Position numbers and translations under genes: made by a program. A DNA stretch of 42,239 nucleotides, from NCBI RefSeq assembly GCF_913054185.1, contig NZ_CAJXIV010000026.1, positions 1 through 42,239 on the forward strand. Reading direction: 5' to 3'. The stretch's first letter is position 1. Each line of letters begins with the position of its first letter. The notes under the pieces are model-generated. The model was not told the origin of the DNA, did not search any database, and saw nothing but the letters and a program-made list of their open reading frames with translations. This DNA is from an uncultured Shimia sp. (lineage in GTDB: Bacteria; Pseudomonadota; Alphaproteobacteria; Rhodobacterales; Rhodobacteraceae). Positions 1 through 6,853 of this stretch are shown one piece after another.

Positions 1-547
1 GCTGGGTGATGCGGTATTTCTGGGTCAAACCACGGGCTTCCGCCTCAAAGGCCATCTGTCCACCATAGCCCACAAGGCTCGCTTTGATTGGTTTTGGACC
101 GCGCAGCACTGCGCCACTTTGGGGCTCAATGATGGTCATGACAAACTCGATCGAGTGCACGCCGCCCACGGTGTAACGTGTCTTTTCGGTCAATGCGTGG
201 AAACGGGTCACTTCAATTTCCACCCGCACCGGCATCGCTCCATCCAACGGACGGGTGCCCAAACGGATGCTTTCGTCAAAGATGGCTTTCACCTGCTCGT
301 ACCGGTTGCCGCGGGCATCACCGCGCCAAACGATGTCACCAGGAGGATAGTAGAGATTGGCCTCGGACACCTTCAGCGACGTTGGCACCGACACATTAAA
401 ACTTTCAAGCGCGTAAGACGGCGCAGGCGCTGCCATGTCAGTTGGCACAGTGTCATATGGCGCGTTCCGGCTCGCGGTGTCTACTGACGCACAAGCGCTT
501 GCGCCCAAAGCCAGTACCAGTGCTGCAATAACTTTCCCCATCGACAT
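1..547 (-). CDS. DUF6778-like putative lipoprotein (3' end cut by window)
   Basis: The leftward reading frame is open from an ATG at 547 to the window edge, giving at least 182 residues. A good ribosome site (GAGGAG) lies about 7 bases upstream of the ATG. The N-terminus has a short charged start, a hydrophobic run and then Ala-Ser-Ala-Cys around residues 17-20, which resembles a lipoprotein signal although the -3 residue is Ala rather than the usual Leu. The mature part contains a Tyr-Tyr-Pro-Pro-Gly-Asp-Ile-Val-Trp-Arg-Gly stretch and matches my memory of the DUF6778 family of Rhodobacteraceae envelope proteins. Function is unknown. It is divergent from the Nudix gene. The family assignment is from recall; the reading frame and the signal are seen directly. 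Confidence 0.75.
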   Translation of the reverse strand, partial: MSMGKVIAALVLALGASACASVDTASRNAPYDTVPTDMAAPAPSYALESFNVSVPTSLKVSEANLYYPPGDIVWRGDARGNRYEQVKAIFDESIRLGTRPLDGAMPVRVEIEVTRFHALTEKTRYTVGGVHSIEFVMTIIEPQSGAVLRGPKPIKASLVGYGGQMAFEAEARGLTQKYRITQ

Positions 548-694
548 GTCCAACTCCTCGGGCGGTTTTCGCCTCTGCTGCTCCATGTAAATTTGCGCGC
601 CAAATGGGGCGCGAATGCGTCGAGCGGTGGACGTTTCAAAGGAATTAACTCAAAGTTGAGGTATTCGTCTCAGTCGACAAACGGCCTTTTTCTC

Positions 695-1126
695 ATGACC
701 CATACCGTCGCCACTGCCCTGATTATCAATCCAAATCGTGAGGTGTTTGTGCAACGCCGCAGTCCAACCCGCCGTCTCTTTCCCGGCTGCTGGGATCTTG
801 CCGGAGGCCATGTCGATCCCGGCGAAACGGTTGAACAAGCGCTTGCTCGAGAAATCTTTGAGGAAACCGGATGGGAGCTTGCCAACACGCTTACCGAGTT
901 ACCCCCCAAGAGCTGGCACGCGGCCGATGGCAAACGGTTGGAGCGCCAATTTGTGGTGACTGTGAAAGGCGATCTAACTCGGCCCATACTTGAAGACGGC
1001 AAAGTGGATCACTGGTGCTGGATCGGTGAAGGCGATCTGCCAATACTGTTAGAAAACCGCAGCGACATCGACACTCTTATTCATGACAGCATCAAAGAGG
1101 CCTTGGAGTTTCTCGCCAATTTCTAA
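695..1126 (+). CDS. Nudix hydrolase
   Basis: This is a 143-residue Nudix protein. The Nudix box (GX5EX7REUXEEXGU) is complete at about residues 37-59 and contains the Arg-Glu and Glu-Glu pairs that bind the divalent metal. Members hydrolyse nucleoside diphosphate-linked compounds; the N-terminal Phe-Val-Gln-Arg-Arg-Ser segment is common in MutT/IPP-isomerase-like members, but the substrate cannot be told. The frame is open back to 593, but similarity to the fold begins at the ATG at 695, so that start is preferred despite a weak ribosome site. It converges with the small glnE-linked gene, with only 3 bases between the stop codons. Confidence 0.85.
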   Translation: MTHTVATALIINPNREVFVQRRSPTRRLFPGCWDLAGGHVDPGETVEQALAREIFEETGWELANTLTELPPKSWHAADGKRLERQFVVTVKGDLTRPILEDGKVDHWCWIGEGDLPILLENRSDIDTLIHDSIKEALEFLANF

Positions 1127-1129
1127 CTG

Positions 1130-1399
1130 TCAGCCCCGAGGCCGCGACCGCCATCCGCCGCGCCGCTTCGGAGCCCGCATTTCCACGCTGCCTTCTTCCA
1201 GCACTTGGGTCATTGGATGGCCCGGAAATCGACTGCTCAAATGCACAATCAGCACCTCAATGGCGTCTCGCATGTCCACCCCGTCTGGCAACGATAGCGC
1301 CCAATCCAGAAAGATCGACCGACATTCAGAGGCCGCGATGCCCTCCATCCGGTAACTCTCGTGAATCAACCCCTTAGGGTCACAATGCGAAATATCCAT
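1130..1399 (-). CDS. Small conserved protein downstream of glnE
   Basis: This is an 89-residue soluble protein with no signal peptide or membrane segment. The C-terminal tail is basic (Arg-Arg-Gly-Gly-Trp-Arg-Ser-Arg-Pro-Arg-Gly). The middle reads like a short helical domain (Asp-Ala-Ile-Glu-Val-Leu-Ile-Val-His-Leu). Its ATG lies one base after the glnE stop codon, so it is very likely translated from the glnE transcript. I do not recognise a named domain. A conserved adjunct of glnE in Rhodobacteraceae is plausible, but no function is inferred beyond co-expression. Confidence 0.7.
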   Translation of the reverse strand: MDISHCDPKGLIHESYRMEGIAASECRSIFLDWALSLPDGVDMRDAIEVLIVHLSSRFPGHPMTQVLEEGSVEMRAPKRRGGWRSRPRG

Positions 1400-1400
1400 G

Positions 1401-4187
1401 TCACGCCTCCCCTGCGGACGCCAATGCCTGTGTGACCATCTCAGCCGCTTGAGTTGTGGCTTCTGTCAAAGTGTTCATCACGGCATCGATATCGTCCGCG
1501 CCCGTTTCACGCAACAAAAACGCCCGCCCGCCTTCTCCAATCATCTCAGGCGCAATGGTGCTGCCCGAGAGCAGCTTGGACGCCAGTTGCACCTGCCAGC
1601 AAAGCCGATAGGTGCTGGCAAGGTCTGATGCATCTGAGGCAGAAAGCCAGCCAATTGCGACACCAGCCTGCAATCCCTGCGTGACCGTCCGACGAGGGGA
1701 GCCTGCCAATAGCGCGCCGGTCTGGCTCAACAGCTCAATGTCCTGCAGCCGCCCCGCCCCAATCTTCGCGTCCCATGGCCCATCCGGCGCTTTTGCCGCC
1801 GCAATCCGAGTGCGCATGTCTTGCACGTCCCTGCCAATTGCCGCCTTGTCTCTTTCAGTTGCCAAAACCTCTTGCCGGAAGGCTTCCACCTCCGCCATCA
1901 GTTCCGACGCACCGGTCACCGGTCGTGCGCGGGTCAGCGCCAGATGCTCCCAAGTCCAGGCCTCATCCCGTTGATAGTTCTTAAACGACGCCAACGACGT
2001 GGCCACAGGTCCCTGCGTGCCGGACGGGCGCAAGCGCATGTCCACCTCATAAAGCCGCCCCTGAGACATCGGTGCACTTAGGGCGGTCACCAAAGCCTGC
2101 GTGAACCGCGCATAATACGGACGCGCCGCCAACGGCCGCCGGCCCTCAGAAGCCTCCACGCCATCCGCATCATAGATCACAATCAGATCCAGATCAGACG
2201 TCGCATTAAGCCTCTGCGCCCCCAGAGAGCCCATGCCCAACACAATCGCGCCCCGCCCAGGCATTGGCCCATGTTTGGCGGCAAAGTGATCAGCCACCGG
2301 CTGCCATAGGCCTGCCAAAACCGCCTCCGCCAAATCAGCGTACTGCCGCCCGGCTTCCTCTGCACCAATCAGCCCCCGCAGATGATGCACGCCAATGCGG
2401 AACTGCCACTCTTTGGACCAGCGACGCGTGCCATCCAGCTTGGTCTCGTAATCCTCATCTCGCGCCAGCCGCTCCTGCAACTCTTCGGTCAATCCGCGCA
2501 CACCGGGCCAGTCTGTGAAGAAGCTGCCGCCAATCACCGCGTCAAACACACCAGAATTGCGCGACAGATGCTGTGCCAGCGCAGGTGCCGTGCCAACCAC
2601 ATCAACCAGCAAGTCAATCAATTGCGGATTGGCCTCAAACAGTGAGAACAGCTGCACTCCAGCAGGCAAGCCACGCAAGAACCCGTCCAAAGCCAAAAGT
2701 GCCTCGTCTGGTTTCGGGGCCAGCGCCAAGCGCCTCAATATCTCAGGCCGCACACGGTTGAATATCTCCACCGCCCGCACACTGCGCATCGCGGGATAAC
2801 TCTCCCAGCGATCTATGACCTCATCGTCAAACTGATGGAAAATCTCGACGTCTCCAACGGGTGCGGCATCAGGCGCAAAGAACCCTTCGGTCATCTCATG
2901 CACTTCGGTCAGCCGATCATGCAGCTCTTCCCGAATGTCGGCCTCGTCACGCCCCATCAATCCGGCAATCTTGCCCCAACCCTCTTCGCTCTTAGGCAAA
3001 AGGTGCGTCTGCGCATCCGCCACCATCTGCACCCGATGCTCCACCTCGCGATGAAAGCGATAGTGATCTGACAATGCTTCGGCCACATCTTCCGGCACCC
3101 AACCTTTGGAGGCCAGCTTGCGCAGCCCCGGCACCGTATGCCGATCCCGCAAGTACGGATCACGCCCCCCGGCAATCAGCTGTCGCGTCTGGGTGAAAAA
3201 CTCGATCTCGCGAATGCCGCCGCGCCCCAGCTTCATATTGTGGCCGTCTAGCGTGATCTCTCCACCTAACCCTTTATGCGCGCGAATGCGCAACCGCATG
3301 TCATGGGCATCCTGAATGGCAGAAAAATCCAAATGTTTGCGCCACACAAACGGCGTAAGCGTATCCAAAAATTTCTGTCCGGCCGCCAAATCTCCGGCAG
3401 AGGGCCGCGCCTTGATATAGGCCGCCCGCTCCCATGTGCGCCCAAGGCTCTCGTAGTAGCGCTCCGCCGCCTCCATCGCGAGACACACCGGCGTCACTGC
3501 CGGATCAGGCCGCAGTCGCAGATCGGTGCGAAACACATACCCATCGCCTGTGATGTCATTGAGCATCGCCGCCATCTTGCGTGTGGCGCGAATGAAACTG
3601 GCCCGCGCGTCATGGTAGTCATCCGCGTCAAACCGGCTTTCATCAAACAGGCAGATCAGGTCAATGTCAGAGCTATAATTCAGCTCATGTGCGCCCATCT
3701 TGCCCATAGCAATCGACACCATGCCGCCCGCAGTTGAAATGTCCTCTTCGGTGGCTCCAGGCAGCTTCTTACGTCGGATTTCCGCGCCTATGGTCGCCTC
3801 AAGCGCCAATTGGCTCGCCAAATCGGCAAAATCGGTGAGTGTGCCGGTCACCTTCTCAAGCGACCACGCCCCCGCCAAATCCGCCAGTGCTGTCAGCAGC
3901 GCCACCTTGCGCTTGGCCGCCCGCAAACTTGTTGCTCGTTGATCTGGCGCCCCAGATCGCAGCTCGGCAAACAACTTGGCCACCGCGGCGTCCGCATCCT
4001 GCAACGCCTCTGGCACCCAGTCTGCCTCCTTGTGGATCAAGCTTTTCAAGTACGGGCTGGAGCCTGCCGTGCCTTCAATCAGCTTGGCCAGATCCCCCGA
4101 CAACGACGGCACCGCAGCACAGGCCTCTGCCCCGAGTTCAGGATCAAACGGACGTGGCAGGCGGGTGATTTGTGATTCAAACAACAT
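1401..4187 (-). CDS. glnE: Bifunctional glutamine synthetase adenylyltransferase / adenylyl-removing enzyme
   Basis: GlnE adds AMP to, and removes it from, a tyrosine of glutamine synthetase, under the control of PII proteins and glutamine. The 928-residue length is close to the usual ~945. Two nucleotidyltransferase domains are visible: the N-terminal adenylyl-removing domain with Ser-Asp-Ile-Asp at residues 173-176, and the C-terminal adenylyltransferase domain with Gly-Met-Gly-Ser-Leu-Gly at 651-656 and Ser-Asp-Leu-Asp at 664-667. The acidic residues of these motifs bind catalytic metal. The start has no obvious Shine-Dalgarno sequence, but no better start is seen. It is followed after one base by the 89-residue gene. 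Confidence 0.97.
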   Translation of the reverse strand: MLFESQITRLPRPFDPELGAEACAAVPSLSGDLAKLIEGTAGSSPYLKSLIHKEADWVPEALQDADAAVAKLFAELRSGAPDQRATSLRAAKRKVALLTALADLAGAWSLEKVTGTLTDFADLASQLALEATIGAEIRRKKLPGATEEDISTAGGMVSIAMGKMGAHELNYSSDIDLICLFDESRFDADDYHDARASFIRATRKMAAMLNDITGDGYVFRTDLRLRPDPAVTPVCLAMEAAERYYESLGRTWERAAYIKARPSAGDLAAGQKFLDTLTPFVWRKHLDFSAIQDAHDMRLRIRAHKGLGGEITLDGHNMKLGRGGIREIEFFTQTRQLIAGGRDPYLRDRHTVPGLRKLASKGWVPEDVAEALSDHYRFHREVEHRVQMVADAQTHLLPKSEEGWGKIAGLMGRDEADIREELHDRLTEVHEMTEGFFAPDAAPVGDVEIFHQFDDEVIDRWESYPAMRSVRAVEIFNRVRPEILRRLALAPKPDEALLALDGFLRGLPAGVQLFSLFEANPQLIDLLVDVVGTAPALAQHLSRNSGVFDAVIGGSFFTDWPGVRGLTEELQERLARDEDYETKLDGTRRWSKEWQFRIGVHHLRGLIGAEEAGRQYADLAEAVLAGLWQPVADHFAAKHGPMPGRGAIVLGMGSLGAQRLNATSDLDLIVIYDADGVEASEGRRPLAARPYYARFTQALVTALSAPMSQGRLYEVDMRLRPSGTQGPVATSLASFKNYQRDEAWTWEHLALTRARPVTGASELMAEVEAFRQEVLATERDKAAIGRDVQDMRTRIAAAKAPDGPWDAKIGAGRLQDIELLSQTGALLAGSPRRTVTQGLQAGVAIGWLSASDASDLASTYRLCWQVQLASKLLSGSTIAPEMIGEGGRAFLLRETGADDIDAVMNTLTEATTQAAEMVTQALASAGEA

Positions 4188-4204
4188 GGCGCGACTTTGA
4201 AACC

Positions 4205-4232
4205 GCGCCGCCAGAAGGTCAATTGGCGGCGC
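4205..4232 (-). terminator. Hairpin between broken DUF4440 gene and glnE
   Basis: An 8-bp perfect GC-rich inverted repeat (GCGCCGCC / GGCGGCGC) with a 12-base loop lies between the end of the DUF4440-like gene and the start of glnE. No T-run follows it on the minus strand, so it is at most a weak terminator or an RNA-stabilising hairpin. Confidence 0.35.
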
Positions 4233-4247
4233 TGCCGCAGGCTCCGT

Positions 4248-4634
4248 TTAAGGTACGCCTTGCCCGGTCAATGGCGTGTCCTGACTGAAACTGTTCACCC
4301 AGGCCCCGTCGCGCTGCTCCCACAAGGAGCTCACCAACATGATCTCCCAATCCGTTTTGCCACTCCGCAGATAATCAGCCCGGTAAATCAACAACCCGCT
4401 ATCTGCCCCGGTGGCCCGCACCTGCACCTCACTCAGCCGATACTCCGCCACAGTCGCCCCGCCATCCAACTGCCCAGTATGCGCGTCTTTGCCCGCAAAC
4501 CCATCCGGGTAGATGCCGATAAAATCCTCACTCAGCAACGCCCCGTCCGCGTCACCATCGCCTTACACCAGCGCATCCCAAACACGGGTCTCCAGCGCCA
4601 ATAATTCCTGTTTCAGTTCATTCGTTTTTTCCAT
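4248..4634 (-). pseudogene. DUF4440/NTF2-like protein interrupted by in-frame TAA
   Basis: The minus strand encodes a continuous SnoaL/NTF2-like (DUF4440) protein from an ATG at 4634 to a stop at 4248, except for a TAA at 4563-4565, codon 24. The residues before it (Leu-Ala-Leu-Glu-Thr-Arg-Val-Trp-Asp-Ala-Leu-Val) and after it (Gly-Asp-Gly-Asp-Ala-Asp-Gly-Ala-Leu-Leu) join as a typical DUF4440 first helix. No frameshift is needed, only the one nonsense codon. The downstream part has no ATG near its beginning; a TTG at 4538 is the only nearby alternative start. The gene is therefore probably inactivated, or the TAA is a sequencing error. The rest of the protein looks intact, which suggests a recent change. 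Its normal substrate is unknown. Confidence 0.7.
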
Positions 4635-4691
4635 GCTGGCACCCTGAGGCGCACCGTGGCAGAAATCAACCCGAGGACGAGGAGACACCAC

Positions 4692-5159
4692 ATGAGCAAG
4701 AGTTTGAAACGCGTGCGTGCAGCGTTAGAGGATGCGGGCAAGAATATCGACATCCGGGAGACTGACGGGGCACGCACCGCGCAAATGGCCGCCGACGCCG
4801 TGGGATGTGAGGTGGACCAAATCGCCAAATCCATCGTGTTTCAAAAGGCCGACACCGGCGAGGTCGTGCTGTTTCTCACCGCCGGTGGCCGCCAAGTCGA
4901 CACCAAAGCCGCCGAAGCCCTTCTGGGGGCACAGCTGATCCGTGCCGATGCCACAGTAGTCCGCAAACAAACCGGCTTCGCGATTGGGGGAGTGAGCCCG
5001 GTGGGTCACCTCTCACCTATCCAAGCGTTTATGGACAACCGCCTGACCAATTTTGCGGAAATCTGGGCCGCCGCGGGCACGCCCAACCATGTTTTTTGCC
5101 TGTCCCCCGAAGACTTACAGCAAATTTCCGGCGCAAAGACCTGCAATTTCAGCATCTAA
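4692..5159 (+). CDS. YbaK/EbsC-family aminoacyl-tRNA deacylase-like protein
   Basis: This is a 155-residue protein of the YbaK/ProX editing-domain family, whose members hydrolyse mischarged aminoacyl-tRNAs (for example Cys-tRNA-Pro) in trans. The family core is visible: Gln-Ile-Ala-Lys-Ser-Ile-Val-Phe with the conserved lysine near residue 41, followed by a Val-Leu-Phe-Leu-Thr-Ala-Gly-Gly strand and the Gly-Phe-Ala-Ile-Gly-Gly-Val-Ser-Pro-Val-Gly-His motif at about 97-108. The ATG at 4692 follows a GAGGAG ribosome site. The frame extends upstream to 4656, but that start lacks a ribosome site. The exact tRNA substrate cannot be told. Confidence 0.9.
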   Translation: MSKSLKRVRAALEDAGKNIDIRETDGARTAQMAADAVGCEVDQIAKSIVFQKADTGEVVLFLTAGGRQVDTKAAEALLGAQLIRADATVVRKQTGFAIGGVSPVGHLSPIQAFMDNRLTNFAEIWAAAGTPNHVFCLSPEDLQQISGAKTCNFSI

Positions 5160-5213
5160 CCAGCAAAATTTCAAACTATTTTTATCAACAGTAACAAGCA
5201 GATAAGGCCAAAA

Positions 5214-5230
5214 TGTAAAACCCTTTCACA
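5214..5230. promoter_or_regulatory. Operator-like palindrome 1 upstream of DUF2852 gene
   Basis: TGTAAAACCCTTTCACA is an imperfect palindrome of the form TGTRAAA-N3-TTTYACA. A second copy in inverted orientation is centred 58 bp downstream, at 5280. The shape resembles LacI-family operators. The binding protein is unknown and is not encoded nearby. Confidence 0.45.
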
Positions 5231-5271
5231 TTTTTCCTTGCAATACACCCCTGCACTCCCAATCTTGGTAA

Positions 5272-5288
5272 TGTGAAAGCGATTTACA
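5272..5288. promoter_or_regulatory. Operator-like palindrome 2 upstream of DUF2852 gene
   Basis: TGTGAAAGCGATTTACA has the same TGTRAAA-N3 layout as the site at 5214-5230. Compared as inverted repeats, the two sites (5215-5231 and 5271-5287) match at 14 of 17 positions. It lies 43 bases before the DUF2852 start codon, where a repressor would overlap or follow the promoter. Confidence 0.45.
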
Positions 5289-5331
5289 TACCGCCTCACA
5301 GAGACACAACAAAACAAACTCGGAGACAGTT

Positions 5332-5757
5332 ATGACCCCTGCCGCAACCGCCCATACCGCCGACACCCAGCACCTCAGCTGGTTTGGCAAGAGCGAGGCC
5401 TGGCTGGACAGCAAAGGCAAAGGTGCCTGGATTGCCGCCATGGTTCTTGGCTTCGTGTTCTTCTGGCCTGTTGGCCTGGCCCTTCTTTTCTACATGATCT
5501 GGAGCAAAGATATGTTCAAGAAATCCTCCCGCAACCGCAGCTGTTCCCGTCGCATGCATGTGATGGCCTCCTCCGGCAACAGCGCCTTTGACAGCTACCG
5601 CGACGAGACCCTGCGCCGATTGGAAGACGAGCAGAAAAACTTCGAAGACTTCTTGGAGCGTCTGCGTGCCGCCAAAGACAAGTCGGAGTTTGACGAGTTC
5701 ATGGACGAACGTGCCACCAAAGCAACGGACGAACGTCGCGAAACCGAAGACGCCTAA
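5332..5757 (+). CDS. DUF2852 membrane protein
   Basis: This is a 141-residue protein with one clear membrane segment at about residues 34-57 (Ala-Ala-Met-Val-Leu-Gly-Phe-Val-Phe-Phe-Trp-Pro-Val-Gly). The Phe-Trp-Pro-Val-Gly-Leu and Tyr-Met-Ile-Trp motifs are typical of DUF2852. The C-terminal third is a charged, probably coiled-coil helix (Asp-Glu-Thr-Leu-Arg-Arg-Leu-Glu-Asp-Glu and onward) facing the cytoplasm. Function is unknown. It is preceded by two operator-like palindromes and followed by a strong terminator, so it appears to be a single-gene unit with its own regulation. Confidence 0.88.
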   Translation: MTPAATAHTADTQHLSWFGKSEAWLDSKGKGAWIAAMVLGFVFFWPVGLALLFYMIWSKDMFKKSSRNRSCSRRMHVMASSGNSAFDSYRDETLRRLEDEQKNFEDFLERLRAAKDKSEFDEFMDERATKATDERRETEDA

Positions 5758-5778
5758 ACGCGCCCTATCTGAGCAGCC

Positions 5779-5809
5779 ACGGCGCGGGAGCCTCCTTCCG
5801 CGCCGTTTT
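5779..5809 (+). terminator. Rho-independent terminator after DUF2852 gene
   Basis: A 9-bp perfect GC-rich stem (ACGGCGCGG / CCGCGCCGT) with a 10-base loop is followed by TTTT. It lies 22 bases after the DUF2852 stop codon and separates that gene from the RDD gene. Confidence 0.85.
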
Positions 5810-5845
5810 CTATAGAATAACGGTATCAACTTAATCGAGAGTGAC

Positions 5846-6295
5846 ATGAGCCACCGCACCTTTGCCCTGCCCGATCCGGACACCCAATCCGAGTTTTACG
5901 AAGACGTGACCTTCAAGCGCTTTCTGGCGTGGTTGATCGACACTGCGCTGATCTTTGTGTTGTGTGTCCTGGTGCTGCCCTTCACCGCCTTCACCGGCAT
6001 CCTCTTCTTTGGCGCGTTGCTGTTTGTCTTTGGGTTTGCCTACCGCGTGGTCACCATCGCAACCGGCTCCGCCACTTGGGGCATGCGCCTGATGTCCATC
6101 GAACTGCGCCAATCAGACGGCAGCCGGTTTGATCTGGGCTCAGCCTTCCTGCACACGCTGGGATTCACCGTGTCGGTGATGTTCCCCATCCTGCAAATCA
6201 TCTCGATTGTCCTGATGATCACCACAGACCGCAAACAGGGCCTCACCGACCACGTCATGGGCTCCGTCGCCATCAACCGCGCCGCACGTTACTGA
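5846..6295 (+). CDS. RDD family membrane protein
   Basis: This 149-residue protein has a conserved Arg/Asp arrangement at the first membrane helix (Lys-Arg-Phe-Leu-Ala-Trp-Leu-Ile-Asp, residues 24-32), the hallmark of RDD proteins. About three to four membrane segments follow, with a Trp-Gly-Met-Arg-Leu-Met motif near residue 78 and the family-typical Gln-Gly-Leu-Thr-Asp-His near the C-terminus. Some RDD proteins act as ion antiporters, but for most, including this one, the function is unknown. It sits between a terminator and a gene-poor stretch, so it is probably monocistronic. Confidence 0.9.
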   Translation: MSHRTFALPDPDTQSEFYEDVTFKRFLAWLIDTALIFVLCVLVLPFTAFTGILFFGALLFVFGFAYRVVTIATGSATWGMRLMSIELRQSDGSRFDLGSAFLHTLGFTVSVMFPILQIISIVLMITTDRKQGLTDHVMGSVAINRAARY

Positions 6296-6308
6296 ACGAT
6301 ATATATCG

Positions 6309-6338
6309 GTGCCTCGGTCTCAAACTTGATCGAGGCAC
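6309..6338 (+). other. Hairpin after RDD gene in a gene-poor stretch
   Basis: An 8-bp inverted repeat (GTGCCTCG / CGAGGCAC) with a 14-base loop lies 14 bases after the RDD stop codon, next to a 12-base CGATATATATCG palindrome at 6297-6308. There is no T-run, so it is not a classic terminator. The stretch 6296-6853 (558 bases) otherwise holds only one doubtful small gene at 6468 and the TRAP terminator. Confidence 0.4.
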
Positions 6339-6467
6339 GCCGCCTGCGGGTGCCAATCTCCCATTTGATTAGCGCTCTAGTAGAAACTGCCCGTTTTGGG
6401 AAAACCGGAGACTCAAACAAGCGCTTTCCCCTTGAACCTACGGCAAGGTTTGAGGTGTATTTCATGT

Positions 6468-6701
6468 ATGAAATCTCTGGAAGATATCCTACGTTCCACT
6501 ATTGACTGGCAGGCGCGATTGATCAGTTGGAACCCAATACTCGGCGCAGCATATTTAGTTTTCGCTTCGGTCGTGCTTGTTTTTTGGCTACCCGCACAAC
6601 TCCATAATTTAACCGGACTGCCCATTGCCGTAACTATCCCGGGGATGTTTTTTCTCCACGCAATTCAACTATTTGCAGTATTCCGGAAGGTTCGGTTTTA
6701 G
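6468..6701 (+). CDS. Possible small two-helix membrane protein
   Basis: This is a 77-residue frame starting at an ATG that follows a GAGGTG ribosome-site-like sequence 11 bases upstream. It contains two strongly hydrophobic stretches (about residues 22-42 and 49-70) and a basic C-terminus. The DNA is noticeably more AT-rich than its neighbours. I recognise no family. It could be a real orphan membrane protein or a chance open frame in an otherwise empty region. Confidence 0.4.
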   Translation: MKSLEDILRSTIDWQARLISWNPILGAAYLVFASVVLVFWLPAQLHNLTGLPIAVTIPGMFFLHAIQLFAVFRKVRF

Positions 6702-6800
6702 AGGATCGTTGATTAAGATCCGTCGAAGATTTGGGCGACTTGTCAACATCAACCTTAATGACAACAATTCAGATCCCCCTTTCGCCCCCCATCACCTCAA

Positions 6801-6831
6801 ACGAAAAACGGGGGCCACTTGGCCCCCGTTT
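6801..6831 (-). terminator. Terminator of the TRAP operon
   Basis: An 11-bp perfect stem (AAACGGGGGCC / GGCCCCCGTTT) with a four-base loop lies 23 bases beyond the dctM stop. Read leftward it ends in a run of five T residues. Its A-rich opposite flank means it could also stop rightward transcripts. Confidence 0.9.
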
Positions 6832-6853
6832 CTTATTGTCACTTGCTCCGTGA

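Noticed and set aside
593-694. N-terminal extension of the first Nudix gene
   Set aside because: The extra residues are not family-like and the family similarity begins exactly at the ATG at 695.
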